A stretch of DNA of 64,000 nucleotides from assembly GCF_030052815.1 (NCBI RefSeq), contig NC_079504.1, positions 90,525,909-90,589,908 of the forward strand, read 5' to 3'. Position numbers and translations under genes: made by a program. Origin of the DNA: Hevea brasiliensis (lineage: Eukaryota > Streptophyta > Magnoliopsida > Malpighiales > Euphorbiaceae). Below are positions 60,513 to 64,000 of the stretch, in pieces. Under the pieces are notes generated by a model, which saw only the letters and a list, made by a program, of their open reading frames with translations, was not told the DNA's origin and made no database searches. The first letter of the stretch is position 1, and each line of letters opens with the position of its first letter.

Positions 60513-61641
60513 ATTTGAAACCATAGCTATCATGTATATTGATTGAATTCCTCGCTAGCTTGTCTAGTGGGACGAATTGAATTTCCTCTCTGGCTGAAGT
60601 TTTGAGGTGTGTGCCAGTTGAGGACGAATAGAATGAGTACTCATATTTTTGCTAGCTAGCTATGTTATTCCTCATTAGCCATCGGCTTTTGGGACGAATT
60701 GAATACCTCACTAGCCATCGGCTTTTGGGACGAATTGAACTTTGGAACATGATTAAGCTGTGTGTGATTTATTGATATGTATTGTGAGATTGTGAAATGA
60801 AGTTTAAATTCTTATTGACATTCACTGTCTTTTGAATTTAACTATGTTTTGATTTATTGAGATTTATTGTGATATTGTGAAATGGAGTTTAAATTCTTTA
60901 TGACATTCATTGTCTTTGAATTTAACTATGAAATAAGTATCCACTATTTATATGACTTATGATTTGTGATTTAAAGTTGTATTTGATTAATATTATGCAC
61001 CACTGAGACAATGGCTCAGCGATAGTTTTTTATTGCTATCGCAGGTAGATAGACTGACAGGGCAGCAGACTAGGCTGTTAGTACTTCAGTGAGAGTTCAT
61101 CGGGTATATTGAGTATACCATATTCTGCATTTTGGTATTGTAATGTATGTTCACTGTATGTATATAGTGTTTTTGGTTTTGAGCAGTTGTAAATTAAAAT
61201 TGTACATTGAAATTGTAAAATAAATTGGTTTGTAAATATTGTGATATATTTCTTTTATCTCAGCCTTTGAAAACACTGAAAAGTTATTGTGGATTTGAGT
61301 TGAGAAACATATTGTGTTGATTAAATGTTGGAGTTTGAGATTGAGAAATATATTTGAAGTGTTTTTACAGGTTTTTGAAGAACTGTTTTATTCAAAATAC
61401 AGATAGCACTCCGCCAAAATTTTTACAGAAATCCCTAATAATTCAAATGTGTTAGCTGTTTCACTTCAGTTCAAAAAAAATTTTTTTAACACTTGTAAAT
61501 AGTGCTCACCACTGTCAAAAGAAGTAAGAAAAGCTTTAAAATTCCTTAGTGTATTTAATGGGTTATCAGTAGACGAAGTTGGTAATTCATTAGGTATACT
61601 ACGAGATCATGTTGTGCCTTACAGAGGGGTAGGGTGTGACA
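60513..61641 (+). repeat. Truncated 3' LTR of the deleted family-B element
   Basis: It corresponds to the last 1.1 kb of the 5' LTR (from about 59345), including the 35-bp tandem units (about 60665-60740), the GAAGAACTG motif near 61375-61387 and the end GTGTGACA at 61641. It differs from the 5' copy by small insertions such as GGCTCAGCGATAG near 61013. Confidence 0.9.
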
Positions 61642-61646
61642 TTTGT

Positions 61647-62700
61647 AATGCCCTTGCTACCTTTCAAAGATGCATGATAGCTATTTTTTCTGATTATATT
61701 GAAAATATCATGGAAGTTTTTATGGATGATTTTTCTGTCTATGGAACTACTTTTGATGATTGCCTGGCTAATTTATCTAAGGTGTTGTAAAGATGTGAGG
61801 AATCAAACTTGGTTCTAAACTAGGAAAAATGCTACTTCATGGTAAGGGAAGGTATTGTTCTGGGACATTTGATATTAGAAAGAGGAATTGACGTTGATAA
61901 GGCAAAAATTGAGATCATTGAAAACATGCCACCACCAACATCAGTCAAGGGAGTGAGAAGCTTTTTGGGACATGCAGGGTTCTACAGAATATTCATTAAA
62001 GATTTTTTTAAAATAGCTAAGCCACTTACCAGCCTGTTAAGTTAAAATGTTCACTTTGATTTTGATGAAAATTACCTTGTCTCTTTCAATAGGATCAAAG
62101 AAGCCCTGATCTCAGCACTAATAATGTAGCCACTAGATTGGGAGCTACCATTCGAGGTGATGTGCGATGAGAGTGACTTTGCAGTTGGAGCGGTGCTCAG
62201 GCAAAGAAAAGATAAAAAGCTCCATGCCATTTATTATGCCAGCAATACACTTGATGACGCGCAAATCAATTATGCTACCACAGAGAAGGAATTCCTAGCA
62301 GTGGTGTTTGCAATGGACAAATTCAGATCCTAATTAATTGGGTCAAAAGTCATTGTATTCACAAATCATGCTGTCATCCGGTACCTTTTAAAAAAGAAAG
62401 AGGTGAAACCAAGAATGATTCGATGGATTTTACTCTTGTAAGAATTTAACCTTGAAATAAAGGATAAAAAGGGATCCGAAAATGTAGTGGTAGACCATCA
62501 TTCCAGGATGAAATTGGAGTACACAGGGGACTTTAAGGATTTGCCAATTGATGATTCATTTCCTGATGAGCAATTACTAGCATTCTCCCAAGCTCCTGGT
62601 ATGCTGACTTTGTTAATTTTCTTATATGCAGGGTATTGCCTCCAAACATGACTTATCAGCAAAAGAAGAAATTTCTGCATGATGTGCAGTTCTACACATG
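61647..62700 (+). pseudogene. Athila RT C-terminal part and RNase H
   Basis: It continues RT: ATFQRCMIAIFSDYIENIM, EVFMDDFSVYG (catalytic MDD box, about 61722), then 61839-62045 with MVREGIVLGHLI, PPPTSVKGVRSFLGHAGFYR and FIKDF. TAG at about 61819 and TAA at 61787 and 62043 interrupt it. RNase H follows: LPFEVMCDESDFAVGAVL (first Asp), LHAIYYASNTLDDAQINYAT, EKEFLAVVFAMDKFRS and [11 protein letters not shown]. Stops are at about 62128, 62332 and 62440. After about 62600 the linker to integrase is degraded. Confidence 0.85.
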
Positions 62701-63277
62701 AGAGGAACCTCTACTGTACAAGAGATGTAATGATGAGCTAATAAGAAGATGCATACCGGAAGAGGAAATAGAGAGCATTCTACAACACTGCCACTCATTA
62801 TTACATGGGGGACACTTTGGCACCTCAAAAATAGTAGCTAAGATCTTGCAAGCAGGGTTTTACTGGCCACATTTGTTTAAGGATGTGAGATCCTTTGTAC
62901 TAGCTTGTGATCAATACCAAAGAATAGGCAACACTTTAAGAAGGAATGAAATGCCACTGCATGGTATACTTGAGGTAGAATTGTTTGATGTATGGGGGAT
63001 ACACTTCATGGCCCCATTCCCCTCTTCCCATGAAAATAAGTATATTCGAGTTGGTGTTAATTATGTATCAAAATGGGCAAAAGCAATAGCCACACCAACC
63101 AATGATGTTAGAGTGGTCACAAGGTTCCTTAAGAAGAATATCTTTACAAAATTTGGTGCACCACGAGCAATAATCAGCGATGGAGGAAGTCACTTCTGCA
63201 ACCAACAATTTGAGACACTATTGAAAAAATATGGAGTGACTCACAAGGTGGCCACACCTTATCATCCTCAAACCAGC
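62700..63277 (+). pseudogene. Athila integrase, cut by an LTR insertion
   Basis: The zinc-binding part has [15 protein letters not shown] (about 62790-62830), [13 protein letters not shown] and CDQYQRIGN, where the expected second Cys (CxxC) is Tyr. The catalytic core retains [11 protein letters not shown], with the first Asp just before WGI in FDVWGI, and [10 protein letters not shown], with the second Asp. At HPQTS, just before the third catalytic residue, the TGTAACAC LTR starts (63278). The frame 62846-63325 runs a few codons into that LTR. Stops precede 62846. Inactive as it stands. Confidence 0.85.
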
Positions 63278-64000
63278 TGTAACACTCTCTCTGTAGCAAC
63301 TCCGTACATTCTACTGTTCTGGTGACCAGTGTCGGTCCGGACAGCTAGAACGTCCGAAAAAATATTTAAACTAAAGTAAGGAACCATAATTAACTCAAAT
63401 ATTAATAAGAAAAATTTAGGAAAAAATTTTAGAAATAAAATACAACCAAGTTAAATGAGCAGGTGCCCTAGCGATGGGTAACCTAGTGGGAAGTTACGGT
63501 TCTCGCAACTAAGAGCCCTAGACCCAGGGAAAAATTCATAAAATAATTTTTGGGACTCCAGAGAAGGGTCATTTAGGTTCCTATGGCATTAGAATGCCAA
63601 GAAAATATTTAGAAAATTTTTCAATCGGTACAGACAATTTTGGCTCAATAAGCCAAATGGAGGGCATTTTGGTCATTTCGTCTTCAGAGATGATTTTTGG
63701 CCGACTTGTCCAGTTAAGTAAATAATTATTATAACATAAAATATGAATAAATATTGCTAAAAATTGAATTGAAAATGAGTAGAAAAGAAAAAAAAAAGAA
63801 AATGGAATAAATGAGAATTTTGACATCATTATGATGTCATTAAAACCCCAATGACCAATCATATTGTGACACATGTCCTTAACCCATTTAAAATCAATAA
63901 AATGAGCAGAAAATGAAAGAAAAATCCAGCTTTCTTCTTCTTCCCATTTCCAGCCATGAACCTTTTCTTCTTCTATTAAAATTCGTTTCATTTTCTCTCT
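63278..64000 (+). mobile_element. Family-A LTR, 5' end only (window edge)
   Basis: Starts TGTAACACTCTCTCTG in the Athila integrase and follows the family-A copies at 24764 and 28924 over the whole 720 bp (CCCTAGCGATGGGTAACC, GGGACTCCAGAGAAGGGTC). Whether it is solo or part of a complete element cannot be told here. The 136-codon minus frame inside it is a by-product. Confidence 0.88.

Larger units (their letters stand above)
56769..61641 (+). mobile_element. Internally deleted family-B element (5' LTR + PBS + 3' LTR tail)
   Basis: TSD TTTGT at 56764-56768 and 61642-61646. A full 5' LTR (56769-60464) is followed by PBS and leader (to about 60513). The text then enters the last 1.1 kb of an LTR (about 60513-61641). 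The whole coding region and most of the 3' LTR have gone. The join falls on ATTTGAA, present in both the leader and the LTR. Confidence 0.9.
37568..63277 (+). mobile_element. Athila-like Ty3/gypsy element interior, split by nested insertions
   Basis: Collinear pieces on the plus strand are gag/protease (37718-40428), the RT start (56322-56768) and the RT end through RNase H to integrase (61647-63277). The gaps are three separate LTR-element insertions, two of them bordered by visible TSDs (AAAAC and TTTGT). The text continues across each gap in the expected protein order. The 3' part, env-like region and 3' LTR lie outside the window. Confidence 0.9.

Noticed and set aside
63581..63991. 136-codon minus-strand frame
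   Set aside because: It lies wholly within a family-A LTR, antisense to it, with no protein features; shorter frames occur at the matching place in other copies.

Overview
This is a plant nuclear window, almost certainly from a eudicot with a repeat-rich genome. The one intact protein gene is closest, as I recognise it, to EXO70B1 of Malpighiales-type eudicots; that taxonomic placement is inference. Nearly everything else is LTR retrotransposon DNA: Ty1/copia of SIRE/Maximus type, a second copia type, and Ty3/gypsy of Tat/Ogre, Athila and chromovirus (Tekay/Del-like) types. No bacterial features, tRNA or rRNA genes, or CRISPR arrays are present. Layout: 1-1878 holds a decayed gypsy gag with part of its LTR. 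1879-5757 is a truncated minus-strand SIRE-type copia element. 5758-7812 is a truncated plus-strand copia element with its 3' LTR. 7813 to about 16.6 kb is a minus-strand Tat/Ogre-like element carrying a 3.6-kb solo LTR (9413-13015). 16.6-24.76 kb is the only extended low-copy-looking stretch; it holds EXO70B1 (20037-21956, minus), an inverted-repeat element and small local duplications. 24764-35943 is a run of chromovirus-type LTRs, mostly solo. From about 35.94 kb to the end an Athila-like element on the plus strand is split by at least three LTR-element insertions, one of which contains a further complete element. The nesting is readable base by base because target-site duplications (TSDs) survive: ATGAA around 9413-13015, TTTTG around 24764-27940, AATTT around 28924-31935, AAAAC around 40429-56316, CTCCC around 41473-53345 and TTTGT around 56769-61641. 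The order of events in the right half is: Athila inserted; then a family-B LTR element inserted in its pol and reduced to a solo LTR (40429-56316); then an 11.9-kb chromodomain element inserted in that solo LTR (41473-53345); independently another family-B element landed in the Athila reverse transcriptase and later lost its interior; and a family-A LTR cut the Athila integrase at 63278. None of the retroelement genes is intact: all carry stops, frameshifts or deletions, so none is expected to move by itself. I found no clearly new enzymatic or defence system. The least explained signals are structural: an internally repeated module of about 192 bp shared by several LTR families, a conserved hairpin-capable motif near LTR 3' ends, a 93-bp repeat array of ACACGG/CCGTGT half-palindromes in the Athila LTR, patchy micro-indel clusters in the youngest element, and a perfect 34-bp alternating pyrimidine-purine tract downstream of EXO70B1.
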